A DNA stretch of 64,000 bases. It comes from Mycolicibacterium sp. CBMA 247 (GTDB lineage: Bacteria; Actinomycetota; Actinomycetes; Mycobacteriales; Mycobacteriaceae). Positions 19,973 through 27,710 of the stretch are shown one piece after another. Made by a program: the position numbers and the translations under genes. Position 1 is the stretch's first letter. Each line of letters begins with the position of its first letter. The stretch spans positions 868,001-932,000 of the forward strand of contig NZ_VTGX01000002.1 of NCBI RefSeq assembly GCF_009729095.1, given 5' to 3'. The notes beneath the pieces are model-generated. The model was not told the origin of the DNA. It worked only from the letters and a program-made list of their open reading frames with translations, and made no database searches.

Positions 19973-20758
19973 CTAACGCGCCTGCGTGCCCAGGTAGGCC
20001 GCGATACCCCGGACGATGGCCTCGGCGTACTTCTGCCGGCCGTCCGGGGACTTCATCAGCGATGAGTCGACCGGGTTCTTCATGTTGCCGCACTCGACGA
20101 GGATCGACGGGTACTGCGCGAGGTTGAGCCCGGCGATATCCGAGCGGGCGTCCAGGCCACCGGACCCGATGTAGGTGGCCGGCGGGATGCCCGATGCGGA
20201 TATCTGATCGCGCATCGTCTGCGCGAATTGCACCGACGGGCCGGCCTGGACGTTGTTCAGCGGCGGCGACGAGTAGAGCACGTGGAACCCGCGGCCGTTG
20301 GCCGGGCCGCCGTCGGCGTGGATGGCCACGATGGCATTGGGGTGCACAGCATTGGCCATCTCCGCGCGCGCGTCGACGCACGGGCCCACCGAGGTGTCGT
20401 CGCCGCGGGTCATGGCGGTGCGCACGCCCATCTGGGTCAGCGCCGCACGCACCCGCAGGGTGGTGTCCCAGGTAAAGGTGTGTTCCGGGTAGCCGTCATC
20501 GGTCGATGTGCCGCTGGCCTGGCAGTCCTTGGTGCCGCCGCGGCCGGTTGGCACCTGCTTGCTTATCGAGGCGTCGTTCGAGCCGTTGTGGCCGGGGTCG
20601 AGGAACACGATCATGCCGGCAAGGTTGGCGGGAGCGGCATTGGCGTGGGGAGCGACGACGACTGCCGGGGCGGCCGCGGCGACAAGGACGCAGATGGCCG
20701 CCCTGCTCGCTCTGGAGGCGCCGACACGCACGCAGGCTGGGACTCGCACGGGCGCCAC
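19973..20758 (-). CDS. ami1: Exported N-acetylmuramoyl-L-alanine amidase (Ami1, Rv3717 type)
   Basis: Zinc amidase_3 domain: [11 protein letters not shown] carries the first metal His, with [14 protein letters not shown] and [28 protein letters not shown] segments holding the rest of the site. It cleaves the stem peptide from peptidoglycan. A signal peptide (hydrophobic [16 protein letters not shown], cleavage near ANA-AP) precedes the domain. The open frame runs upstream well into the divergent ybaB gene, so the start is uncertain: GTG codons at 20758, 20749 and 20731 all keep the signal peptide, and no ribosome site decides between them. Confidence 0.85.
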   Translation of the reverse strand: MAPVRVPACVRVGASRASRAAICVLVAAAAPAVVVAPHANAAPANLAGMIVFLDPGHNGSNDASISKQVPTGRGGTKDCQASGTSTDDGYPEHTFTWDTTLRVRAALTQMGVRTAMTRGDDTSVGPCVDARAEMANAVHPNAIVAIHADGGPANGRGFHVLYSSPPLNNVQAGPSVQFAQTMRDQISASGIPPATYIGSGGLDARSDIAGLNLAQYPSILVECGNMKNPVDSSLMKSPDGRQKYAEAIVRGIAAYLGTQAR

Positions 20759-20861
20759 GCTAGCCCGCACGCCGACTAGGCTGGAAGACCGAATCGCCGC
20801 CGACAGGCGAGAGCAACCAAGTCGAGACCAAGACGCAACCAACACGGCAAGGGGACCAGTC

Positions 20862-21194
20862 ATGCAACCCGGAGGCACGCCCGATATGTCGGCCCTGCTG
20901 GCGCAGGCGCAGCAGGTGCAGCAGCAGCTCATGGAGGCGCAGGAGGCGCTGGCCAATTCCGAGGTGCACGGCCAGGCCGGCGGCGGACTTGTGCAGGTCA
21001 CGGTCAAGGGCAGCGGCGAGGTGATCGCGGTGGCGATCGATCCCAAGGTCGTCGACCCCGAGGATGTCGAGACCCTGCAGGACCTCATCGTCGGTGCCCT
21101 TGCCGATGCCTCCAATCAGGTGTCCACCCTGGCGCAGAGCCGCCTGGGCCCGCTGGCCGGCGGGTTGGGCGGGTTCGGACTTCCGGGGCTGTAA
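20862..21194 (+). CDS. ybaB: YbaB/EbfC nucleoid-associated protein
   Basis: 110 residues: an N-terminal helix ([20 protein letters not shown]), a central beta sheet ([20 protein letters not shown]) and a second helix, with a Gly-rich end. The frame is open upstream, but homology to Rv3716c and the AAGGGG site support the ATG at 20862. Small DNA-binding protein that nearly always precedes recR; here the recR GTG follows its stop with no gap. Confidence 0.93.
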   Translation: MQPGGTPDMSALLAQAQQVQQQLMEAQEALANSEVHGQAGGGLVQVTVKGSGEVIAVAIDPKVVDPEDVETLQDLIVGALADASNQVSTLAQSRLGPLAGGLGGFGLPGL

Positions 21195-21806
21195 GTGTTT
21201 GAAGGCCCGGTCCAGGATCTGATCGACGAGCTCGGCAAGCTGCCCGGGATCGGGCCGAAGAGCGCGCAGCGGATCGCGTTTCACCTGCTGAGCGTCGAGC
21301 CGCCCGACATCGACCGGCTGACCGCGGTGTTGGGCCGCGTTCGTGACGGTGTCACCTTCTGTGCGGTGTGCGGCAACGTCTCCGATGAGGAACGGTGCCG
21401 GATCTGCAAGGACCCGCGCCGCGACGCCTCACTGGTGTGCGTGGTCGAGGAACCCAAGGACGTGCAGGCGGTCGAACGCACTCGCGAGTTCCGCGGTCGC
21501 TACCACGTGCTGGGCGGGGCGCTGGATCCGTTGTCGGGCATCGGGCCCGATCAGCTGCGCATCAGGGAACTGCTGAACCGGATCGGTGAACGCGTCGACG
21601 GCGTCGACGTGGCCGAGGTGATCATCGCCACCGACCCCAATACCGAGGGCGAGGCCACCGCCACCTATCTGGTCCGGATGCTGCGCGATATCCCAGGCCT
21701 GACCGTCACACGGATCGCCTCGGGCCTGCCGATGGGCGGTGACCTGGAGTTCGCCGACGAGCTCACCCTGGGCCGGGCGTTGGCCGGTCGCCGCGCCATG
21801 ACCTAG
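21195..21806 (+). CDS. recR: Recombination mediator protein RecR
   Basis: 203 residues: helix-hairpin-helix ([19 protein letters not shown]), a four-cysteine zinc finger ([19 protein letters not shown]), and a Toprim domain ([10 protein letters not shown] to [18 protein letters not shown]). RecR works with RecF and RecO to load RecA at gaps. GTG start immediately after ybaB. Confidence 0.97.
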   Translation: MFEGPVQDLIDELGKLPGIGPKSAQRIAFHLLSVEPPDIDRLTAVLGRVRDGVTFCAVCGNVSDEERCRICKDPRRDASLVCVVEEPKDVQAVERTREFRGRYHVLGGALDPLSGIGPDQLRIRELLNRIGERVDGVDVAEVIIATDPNTEGEATATYLVRMLRDIPGLTVTRIASGLPMGGDLEFADELTLGRALAGRRAMT

Positions 21807-21849
21807 CTCGTCATTTCGGGCCTCTTGCGCTGTGCGGGTGACGGTGCCA

Positions 21850-23511
21850 TCAGCCGCGGCTGATCTGGATGGCTTTGACGACCAGCAGAATCGCGCCGAC
21901 CACCAGGTAGCTTCGCAGCCCGATCATCCCTAGCCGGGTGCCGGCATTCCACCGGACCGGCTCGAGCAGGGCCAGGGGTGGCATCCTCCAGGTGTTGCGA
22001 TCCTGTTCGGCGTCGGCTCGGGCTGCCGCGGGGGCCGGCTGGTTGCGGCTCATCCACCGCAACGTGAAGAAGGCGATGACACCGGCGGCGGTGACGGCCA
22101 CGGCGAGGTAGCCGGTGATGGCGACGACGTCGATGTCGGGGAACAGTGTGGTGGCCATCAGGATGCCCGACAGTATGAGCAGGGTACTGACGATGACACC
22201 GGCCAGAAGGTTCAGCCAGGTCCGGTTCACCCACGGCCCCAACACTTGCCGGTCGTTGCACAGCAACAGCAGGAACACACTCGCGCTGGGTAGCAGCAAC
22301 CCCGCCAGAGCCTGCACGGCTGTGGTGATCAGGCCCAGCGGAGCGTCGGGGATGAGCACGATCGCGGCTGCGACGGCGATCATGGCGCAGTAGGACACGT
22401 AGAACTGTTTGGCGTCGGCGAAGCCGCGGTGCAGGGAGTGTTTGAGCCCGAACACATCACCGAAGGCGTAGCTGGTGGCCAGAGTGACCGCCGCGGCTCC
22501 GACGATCGAGGCGTCCAGCAGCACGATCGCGAAGATCGACCCGAGCGCGCGGCTGTGTTCGCCGAGCAGATGGGCGATGGCGCCGGCATCGGTGAAGTTC
22601 CCGCTCTGCCCGGTGGAGCGGGCGGCCCAGTCGCCGACCATCACCAGTGCTGCGGCGCCGATGACGACGATGAACGCGCCGACCACCGTGTCGGCCCTTT
22701 CGTAGCCGATGAAACGCGGGGTGATGCGTTTGTCGACGATGTTGGACTGCTGAAAGAACAGCTGCCACGGTGCGACCGTGGTGCCGACAATCGCGATGAT
22801 CAGCAACACCGCATCAGAACTGACGCCACCGTAAATGCTCGGCACCACAAACGATTTGGCTGCCTCACCCCACCGCGGCTGCGACATCAGCAGCATGGGG
22901 ATCTGCAGCAGGGTGATGGCGATGAACACGAACATCGCCCGTTCCCACCTGCGGAAACTGCCGGTGGCCATGATCGCCACCAGGGCCGCCGCGGCCGTCG
23001 GCACCACGATGTACTTGGAGATTCCGATGTAGTCGGCGGCCAGTGCGACGCCGATGAACTCGGTGACGATGGTCAGGAAGTTCAGCAGGAACAGATCACC
23101 GACGGAGAACCAGCCCCAGCCGCGGCCGAATCGTTCGTTGATCAGTCGGGCGTGTCCGACACCGGTGACCGCCCCGAGCCGAACCACCATCTCCTGATTG
23201 ACGATCAGCACCGGGATGAGCAGCAGGAGTGTCCACAGCAGGCTGTACCCGTAGTTCTGGCCGGCCTGGGCGTAGGTGGCCACACCGCCGGCGTCGTTGT
23301 CGCCGACCATCACGATGATGCCCGGTCCGACAATCGCAGCCAGGGTCGCCAGCCGGGTCTTGATCGTCGAGGTCGTATCCGGGTCGCTGACGCTGATCCG
23401 GCCGAATGCTCCCTCGATGTCGCCCAGGTGCGCCGAGTCCAGAACAGCGCTGTGCTGTTGGCGACGTGGTGTCGGGATCGGTTGCTGCGGTGTGGATTCG
23501 GCGTTGGTCAT
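21850..23511 (-). CDS. NRAMP-like divalent-cation transporter with altered metal site
   Basis: 553 residues with eleven or so membrane segments of the NRAMP/SLC11 fold and a soluble N-terminal tail of about 50 residues. The canonical TM1 motif DPGN is replaced by DAGG (Asp73-Gly76), and the TM6 motif MPH by Ala247-Pro248-Trp249. Loss of the metal-binding methionine is the hallmark of NRAMP-related proteins that carry magnesium rather than manganese or iron (NRMT class); assignment to that class is inference. Its ATG overlaps the stop of the MgtE/CBS gene by 4 bases, so the two are translationally coupled. Confidence 0.85.
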   Translation of the reverse strand: MTNAESTPQQPIPTPRRQQHSAVLDSAHLGDIEGAFGRISVSDPDTTSTIKTRLATLAAIVGPGIIVMVGDNDAGGVATYAQAGQNYGYSLLWTLLLLIPVLIVNQEMVVRLGAVTGVGHARLINERFGRGWGWFSVGDLFLLNFLTIVTEFIGVALAADYIGISKYIVVPTAAAALVAIMATGSFRRWERAMFVFIAITLLQIPMLLMSQPRWGEAAKSFVVPSIYGGVSSDAVLLIIAIVGTTVAPWQLFFQQSNIVDKRITPRFIGYERADTVVGAFIVVIGAAALVMVGDWAARSTGQSGNFTDAGAIAHLLGEHSRALGSIFAIVLLDASIVGAAAVTLATSYAFGDVFGLKHSLHRGFADAKQFYVSYCAMIAVAAAIVLIPDAPLGLITTAVQALAGLLLPSASVFLLLLCNDRQVLGPWVNRTWLNLLAGVIVSTLLILSGILMATTLFPDIDVVAITGYLAVAVTAAGVIAFFTLRWMSRNQPAPAAARADAEQDRNTWRMPPLALLEPVRWNAGTRLGMIGLRSYLVVGAILLVVKAIQISRG

Positions 23512-24839
23512 GGCCGATCACCGCTCGAGCGGGTCGGGTTGGTGTCGATATCGCGGATCGGCCGCGGGGCGGGCTCGCGGCGGCGCCAGTCCGCGGGTAT
23601 GAGGGCTTCGAGGATGTCGTCGTAGGTCACCACGCCGAGCAGTTGGTCGTCGTCATCGACCACCGGCACCGTGGCGAGGTTGAAGTCACTCATCAGCAAG
23701 GCGACATCGGTCAGGTCGGCGTCGGGCATCACGCGTACCGGGTCGGCGTCCATGAGTTCGGCCACCTGCGTCGTCGGATCGGCCTGCAACAGCCGAATCA
23801 CCGACGCCACGCCCACTAGCTGGTGATCGGCGTTGAGGATGTGCATCTTCAGCAGCGCCTCGGGTTGCAGCGTTCGGGCCGCGGCGATCACCGTGATCGC
23901 CGCGGCCGCAGTCGTATCCAGCGCGCAGGTGACGACGTCGATGTTCATCAGGCCGCCGGCAGAGTCCGGGTTGAAACCCATCAAGGTGACGACCTTGGTG
24001 CGCTGTCCCGGCGGCAGCAGCTCCAGGACCTTCTTGCGTCGCGACTGGCGCAGGTCGGACACCGCGTCGGCGGCGTCGTCGGCGCGCATCCGCCCCAGGA
24101 CCGCGGCGACATCATCGTCGGACATGTCGTTGAAAAGCTGGCTGGCCTTATCGGGGTCCAGTTCTTCGAAGACATCGGCTTCCAGCTCGGGATTACTGCG
24201 GACCCGGTCGAGAATTTCCCCGCCCTCGGCCTTGGTGGCGTCTTCGAGCAGATCGGCGATCTGCGCCGGCTTGAGCGTATGCACGCGCCCTTGGACACGG
24301 CGCACCAGCATGGACTGGTCGTGGCCGATCAGCGGCTCGAACGCGCGCCAGTCGCGGCTGGCATTTCCTCCCGTGGATTTGATCAGCCCGAACAGACGTG
24401 AAGGCTTACGGGTGTCGAGCCGGGCCAGCACCCACCCGGTGCCGCTGTTCTCCAGTTCGATGTCGTAGGCGTGCACCAGCTCGGCATTGGGCACGTCGAT
24501 GAACCGGTGATCGAGCACGTCGGCCTTGAGCAGATACTCGCCGTCACGCCGCCCGAACGCTCGCAGGTCCACCTTGTTCTTGGTCAGCTCCACCCGGCCC
24601 GGTGCGATCGAACGTACGTTATCGGCCGATACAAATACCTGATGGCCACCGACACCGACGACGTAACCGGTCACCAGGGGATAATCGTCGGTGCCACGCA
24701 GCCGCACGATCACGTCATCGACTCGACCGATCGCTTCACCCGACCGGGACACCACCGGCGCCTTGAGCAGCTCAGAGAAATGAATCATCGGCCCCGGCCC
24801 GGCCGCGCCGTCCCCGTGCAGCTTCGCTGTGTCGCTCAT
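23508..24839 (-). CDS. PRC-barrel / MgtE N-domain / CBS-pair protein, likely cation sensor for the NRAMP-like transporter
   Basis: 443 residues, no membrane segments. Order: PRC-barrel-like region (about 15-80), MgtE intracellular N-domain (about 190-295, with LLEDATKAEGGEILD and DPDKASQLFNDMSDDDVAAVL), then a CBS pair (about 300-420, with PVRVMPDADLTDVALLMSDF). In MgtE these domains sense cytosolic Mg2+ and gate the channel; here they are separate from any channel but coupled to an NRAMP-like protein. AAGGAG lies 5 nt before the second of two adjacent ATGs, so 24839 was chosen over 24842. Confidence 0.85.
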   Translation of the reverse strand: MSDTAKLHGDGAAGPGPMIHFSELLKAPVVSRSGEAIGRVDDVIVRLRGTDDYPLVTGYVVGVGGHQVFVSADNVRSIAPGRVELTKNKVDLRAFGRRDGEYLLKADVLDHRFIDVPNAELVHAYDIELENSGTGWVLARLDTRKPSRLFGLIKSTGGNASRDWRAFEPLIGHDQSMLVRRVQGRVHTLKPAQIADLLEDATKAEGGEILDRVRSNPELEADVFEELDPDKASQLFNDMSDDDVAAVLGRMRADDAADAVSDLRQSRRKKVLELLPPGQRTKVVTLMGFNPDSAGGLMNIDVVTCALDTTAAAAITVIAAARTLQPEALLKMHILNADHQLVGVASVIRLLQADPTTQVAELMDADPVRVMPDADLTDVALLMSDFNLATVPVVDDDDQLLGVVTYDDILEALIPADWRRREPAPRPIRDIDTNPTRSSGDRP

Positions 24840-25100
24840 CATGACTCCTTCGGTCCGGTCGCCGTGTCGGGTGCTTCGATGACGTGAATCGTTGTGGCGA
24901 TCTGCGTAATCGCTCTCGCCGGGCAACCGGTTAACGGGATTGTCTCTGCGACACCGATATCTGCGTGACGGTCGCCTAACTCGACACCGGTGACTGCACG
25001 GTCATGTCACCAGAAATCCGCGGAATCGGTGCTGCTTCAGCTGTTCTCAATATGTGGTGTCCGTTTCGGGGCACAACGGTCAGACGATCTGAGCCGACGA
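24840..25100 (-). other. Untranslated leader between the short ORF and the MgtE/CBS gene
   Basis: About 260 bases separate the stop of the proline-rich short ORF from the sensor gene. Small open frames here have no ribosome sites or coding character. I looked for M-box, other riboswitch cores and an intrinsic terminator with a T-run and found none that I could support. It probably is the 5' leader of the transporter operon. Confidence 0.4.
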
Positions 25101-25217
25101 TCAGCGACACGGGGGGAACGCCACGCACCCCGCGGGTCGCCGCGGCTCATGCGGCAGCACACCGTGCTCGCCGCGCGGCACACCCGGATGCGGGCGGGGA
25201 GGTCTTTTCTCGATCAC
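25101..25217 (-). CDS. Proline-rich 38-residue upstream ORF (candidate leader peptide)
   Basis: A GGAGG site at 25225-25229 stands 7 nt before the GTG at 25217. The product has 38 residues, 10 of them proline, starting MIEKRPPRPHPGVP; codons 4-7 are AAA AGA CCT CCC, including the rare AGA and a Pro-Pro pair. An overlapping GTG two bases earlier is followed at once by TGA, a start-stop frame. A promoter with -35 TTGACT lies upstream and the transporter operon follows after 261 nt. Proline-rich leader peptides sense magnesium in enterobacteria (mgtL); an equivalent role here is a hypothesis. It could be a non-functional frame. Confidence 0.45.
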   Translation of the reverse strand: MIEKRPPRPHPGVPRGEHGVLPHEPRRPAGCVAFPPCR

Positions 25218-25266
25218 ACGGCCACCTCCTGATCTCAGCAGGACGCTGCATGTCGCAGACGACATC

Positions 25267-25295
25267 AGTAGAACCGAAACCCGAATAACAGTCAA
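25267..25295 (-). promoter_or_regulatory. Promoter of the short ORF/sensor/transporter transcript
   Basis: On the minus strand, TTGACT (25295-25290) and TCTACT (25272-25267) are 17 nt apart, giving a predicted start near 25260 and a 43-nt leader to the short ORF. The -35 box lies inside the left arm of the ArsR palindrome. Confidence 0.45.
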
Positions 25296-25315
25296 ATAGT
25301 TGCACAAGTGATTGA
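25292..25315. promoter_or_regulatory. Candidate ArsR operator
   Basis: Imperfect palindrome TCAAATAGTTG, central CA, CAAGTGATTGA: 8 of 11 positions pair. A two-base centre with long arms is the spacing of SmtB/ArsR operators. It covers the arsR GTG and the -35 box of the divergent promoter, so one bound dimer could repress both. Confidence 0.5.
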
Positions 25316-25796
25316 AACAAGACAGCCTGGACGGCACGACCACACGCCAGGAGGCATCATCGCAACCCCGGTCGGACCCGTCACCGAAGCCGCACTGCAG
25401 GACGCCGCGGACACGTTCGCGATGCTCGCCGCCCCGATCCGGTTGCTCATCGTGTGCCAGCTCGGGCGCGGCGACCGCGACGTGAGCACGCTGGCCACCG
25501 CGACCGGACGCAGCATCTCCGCCATCAGTAACCATCTCGCGAAACTCAAACGGGCCGGTCTCGTCCGGGCCGAGCGGCACGGCAAACACATGGTGCACGC
25601 CATCGCCGATCCCACGGTCCTGCAGATGGTTGATCTGGCCCTAGCCACCCACCGGCCACCGCCGCACATGCCTCCACCCGCCGCCCACGAGGCGATGGAC
25701 GACACCCCGGTGGGCCCCGCACCGCCATCCGGTCCTGCGGGCGGGGCCGTTACCGGTCCGCTGACCCCACTGAGGCATCCCCACTGCGATGGCTGA
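25308..25796 (+). CDS. ArsR/SmtB-family metalloregulator-like repressor
   Basis: 162 residues with a winged helix (about 20-105): FAMLAAPIRLLIVCQLGRGD, then recognition helix STLATATGRSISAISNHLAK and wing AERHGKHMVHAIAD. There is no Cys motif in helix 3, so it is not of the CadC/SmtB alpha-3 type. After helix 5 (DPTVLQMVDLALATH) comes a Pro/His tail (HRPPPHMPPPAAHE) that could bind a metal, as in nickel/cobalt sensors; this is inference. GTG start inside its own palindrome. Divergent from the sensor/transporter operon, which it probably controls. Confidence 0.8.
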   Translation: MIETRQPGRHDHTPGGIIATPVGPVTEAALQDAADTFAMLAAPIRLLIVCQLGRGDRDVSTLATATGRSISAISNHLAKLKRAGLVRAERHGKHMVHAIADPTVLQMVDLALATHRPPPHMPPPAAHEAMDDTPVGPAPPSGPAGGAVTGPLTPLRHPHCDG

Positions 25797-26177
25797 CCCC
25801 CGTGCGGGTCACGGAAGCCGTACTCGGCAAGCCACGCGCGTGCACCACACCGATGCATCATCAAATCTGTTGATAACCAAGGCAATCCGCTCCCCTCGCC
25901 CTACGCGGGAGGGGAGCGGTTGCCGAAAAGTATCGAAACCGTCACGCGCACTTGTGAATCTGCTGGCAACCATTGGCCAACAGGGGTGCGCAGGCTGGTT
26001 TCGGCCATGTCGATCTTGCGCGAGGTTCAGCGGCTGGCTGCGGCGCCACCGCCTACCTACTCAGCCCCGCCACGGCCTCATCACCCTGACGCCGGAGTAG
26101 GGGAGGTTGATCCGAACGGAAGTACGAGTAGCTGCCCGCTGGAATGCAGTTTCGGCGTAGGCGATTACCGTCGAGTC
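25797..26177. other. Intergenic stretch without a supportable gene
   Basis: Open frames here (for example 25789-26100 on the plus strand) lack ribosome sites and have erratic composition. The only clear structure is the strong hairpin at 25881-25924, described separately. Confidence 0.5.
25881..25924. terminator. Strong GC-rich hairpin after arsR
   Basis: Arms CCGCTCCCCTC (25887-25897) and GAGGGGAGCGG (25909-25919) pair perfectly around an 11-nt loop. Past a single bulged T at 25886, GGCAA (25881-25885) and TTGCC (25920-25924) extend the stem to 16 bp. No T-run follows, so it may be a mycobacterial T-less terminator or a repeat element. Confidence 0.5.
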
Positions 26178-26891
26178 ATGCCCGACCTACTCCAGATGGC
26201 CGATTCGTTGTATCGACTGCGCATCCCCGGGGACCAGGCGCACCTGCTCAACAGCTACCTGTGGACCGAGCCCGACGGGGTGACGTTGATCGACACCGGC
26301 TGGCCGGACAGCGTGGAGCTGATCGCCGACGCACTCACCGACCTGGGTCTGCGGCGTATTCACGTCAAGCGCATCGTGCTCACCCACTTTCATGAGGACC
26401 ATTGCGGTGCGGCCGCTGAAATTGCCGGCTGGTCCGATGTGGAGGTGATCGCCGGCGCGGGCGACGCCGACTTCGTGCGTGGCGAGCAGCTGGGACCACT
26501 GCCGGTGTTGACCGAGTCGGAGCGGACGCTGCGTCCCGACTTCGACGCGTCACCGCACGGTCCGGCATGCCGGGTGGACCGGGTGGTCGGTGACGGTGAC
26601 GAGCTCGACTTCGCCGGCGGTGCCCGGGTGATCGGCGTGCCCGGTCACACCCCGGGCAGCATCGCGCTCCATCTCCCGGCCGCCGATGCGGTGCTCACCG
26701 GTGACGTGGTCGCCGAGTTCAACGGGCAGGTGATCTTCGGGGTCTTCAACACCGACCGGTCCGAGCTCGCCACGTCCATACAGCGCTTGGCCGACACCGG
26801 CGCTCAGATTGCCGGATTCGGCCATGGGGAAGCGATTCTGACCGGTGCTGCGACGCGCATCGCCGCGGCCGCCGACCCGTTCGCGTCCTGA
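26178..26891 (+). CDS. MBL-fold metallo-hydrolase
   Basis: 237 residues from the ATG of MPDLLQMADSLYRL; the frame is open further upstream without coding character. Metallo-beta-lactamase fold: GVTLIDTGW, the zinc motif LTHFHEDHCG (HxHxDH), GHTPGSIALH, LTGDVV and FGHGEAI near the end. Glyoxalase-II-like subgroup; substrate unknown. Stands alone between arsR and murT-gatD. Confidence 0.87.
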   Translation: MPDLLQMADSLYRLRIPGDQAHLLNSYLWTEPDGVTLIDTGWPDSVELIADALTDLGLRRIHVKRIVLTHFHEDHCGAAAEIAGWSDVEVIAGAGDADFVRGEQLGPLPVLTESERTLRPDFDASPHGPACRVDRVVGDGDELDFAGGARVIGVPGHTPGSIALHLPAADAVLTGDVVAEFNGQVIFGVFNTDRSELATSIQRLADTGAQIAGFGHGEAILTGAATRIAAAADPFAS

Positions 26892-26917
26892 CCTGATGCC
26901 GCGAGTCCCAGCGCTTC

Positions 26918-26980
26918 GGCGAAAGTGACGCTATGGCTGCTGCACGCGAAGTTTTGCAGCCATAGCGTTGATCTCGGCGG
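26918..26980. repeat. Intergenic palindromic repeat, copy 1
   Basis: Two 24-nt arms (26918-26941 and 26957-26980) match at 19 of 24 positions, with a perfect 12-bp inner stem CGCTATGGCTGC, around a 15-nt loop containing CGCGAA. The left arm holds GCGAAAGTGACGC, identical to part of the palindrome at 59213-59273. It lies between two convergent genes and may also end transcription in both directions. Confidence 0.6.
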
Positions 26981-27002
26981 AGAACCGGGCCCGGACGGCC
27001 AC

Positions 27003-27710
27003 CTAGGCCCGGCGCGGGGCGGCGAGCCGTTCGCGGCGCAGCAGGTCGACCTCCGGCAGCTGAAGCGGGGGCAGTTCACCCACCACCTGCGCCAGTAGAT
27101 GGTCGGCCAGTTCGGGATTGCGGGCCAGACAGGGCCCGTGCAGATAGGTGGCCACGACGCTGCCCTGAACGGCCCCGTCGAACCCATCGCCCAAACGGTT
27201 GCCCGCACCCTTGGTCACCTTCGCCAAGGGGCGCGCCGACGGGCCCAGAACCGTTCCGCCACGGTGGTTTTCGAAACCGGTCAAGGGTTGGGTGAGTCCG
27301 TCGAGCAGGGGCGTGGAGGCCACCTCTCCGATGGTGCGGGCCTCCTGCGGTGAGGTCGTGACATCGAGCAACCCGACACCCTCCACCCGCTCACCGGCCG
27401 AGGTCTCATACCAGTGGCCGAGCACCTGAATGGCCGCACAGATCGCCAGCACGGGCGCACCGCGCTCGGCGGCCCGCTGCAGGCCGGGGTGGCGGATCAG
27501 GTGTTTGGTGGCCAGCCGCTGTGCATAGTCCTCGGCCCCGCCGAGGGTGTACAGATCCAGCGAGTCGGGTACCGGGTCCGCCAGGGTGATCTCCACGATC
27601 TCGGCGTCGATGCCGCGCAGCCGCAACCGCTGCCGCAGCACCACCGCATTGCCGCCGTCCCCGTAGGTGCCCATCACGTCGGGCAGCACCAGCCCTATCT
27701 GAATGGTCAT
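27003..27710 (-). CDS. gatD: Lipid II glutamine amidotransferase subunit GatD
   Basis: 235 residues of the CobB/CobQ-type class I glutamine amidotransferase family. Catalytic Cys91 (LAICAAIQVLGHWYE) and His191 (ATYLHGPCLARNPELADHL) are visible. GatD releases ammonia from glutamine for MurT, which amidates the D-Glu of peptidoglycan stem peptides. ATG overlaps the murT stop by 4 bases. Corresponds to Rv3713. Confidence 0.93.
   Translation of the reverse strand: MTIQIGLVLPDVMGTYGDGGNAVVLRQRLRLRGIDAEIVEITLADPVPDSLDLYTLGGAEDYAQRLATKHLIRHPGLQRAAERGAPVLAICAAIQVLGHWYETSAGERVEGVGLLDVTTSPQEARTIGEVASTPLLDGLTQPLTGFENHRGGTVLGPSARPLAKVTKGAGNRLGDGFDGAVQGSVVATYLHGPCLARNPELADHLLAQVVGELPPLQLPEVDLLRRERLAAPRRA

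Noticed and set aside
24840..25100. Magnesium M-box riboswitch ahead of the sensor/transporter genes
   Set aside because: I could not find the conserved M-box core; a covariance-model search would decide.
25218..25598. Extension of the proline-rich frame to a 165-residue minus-strand protein
   Set aside because: The upstream part is antisense to arsR and crosses the predicted promoter and operator; only the last 38 codons have a good start.
25789..26100. 103-residue open frame after arsR
   Set aside because: Passes through the strong hairpin, lacks a ribosome site, and has no resemblance to known proteins.
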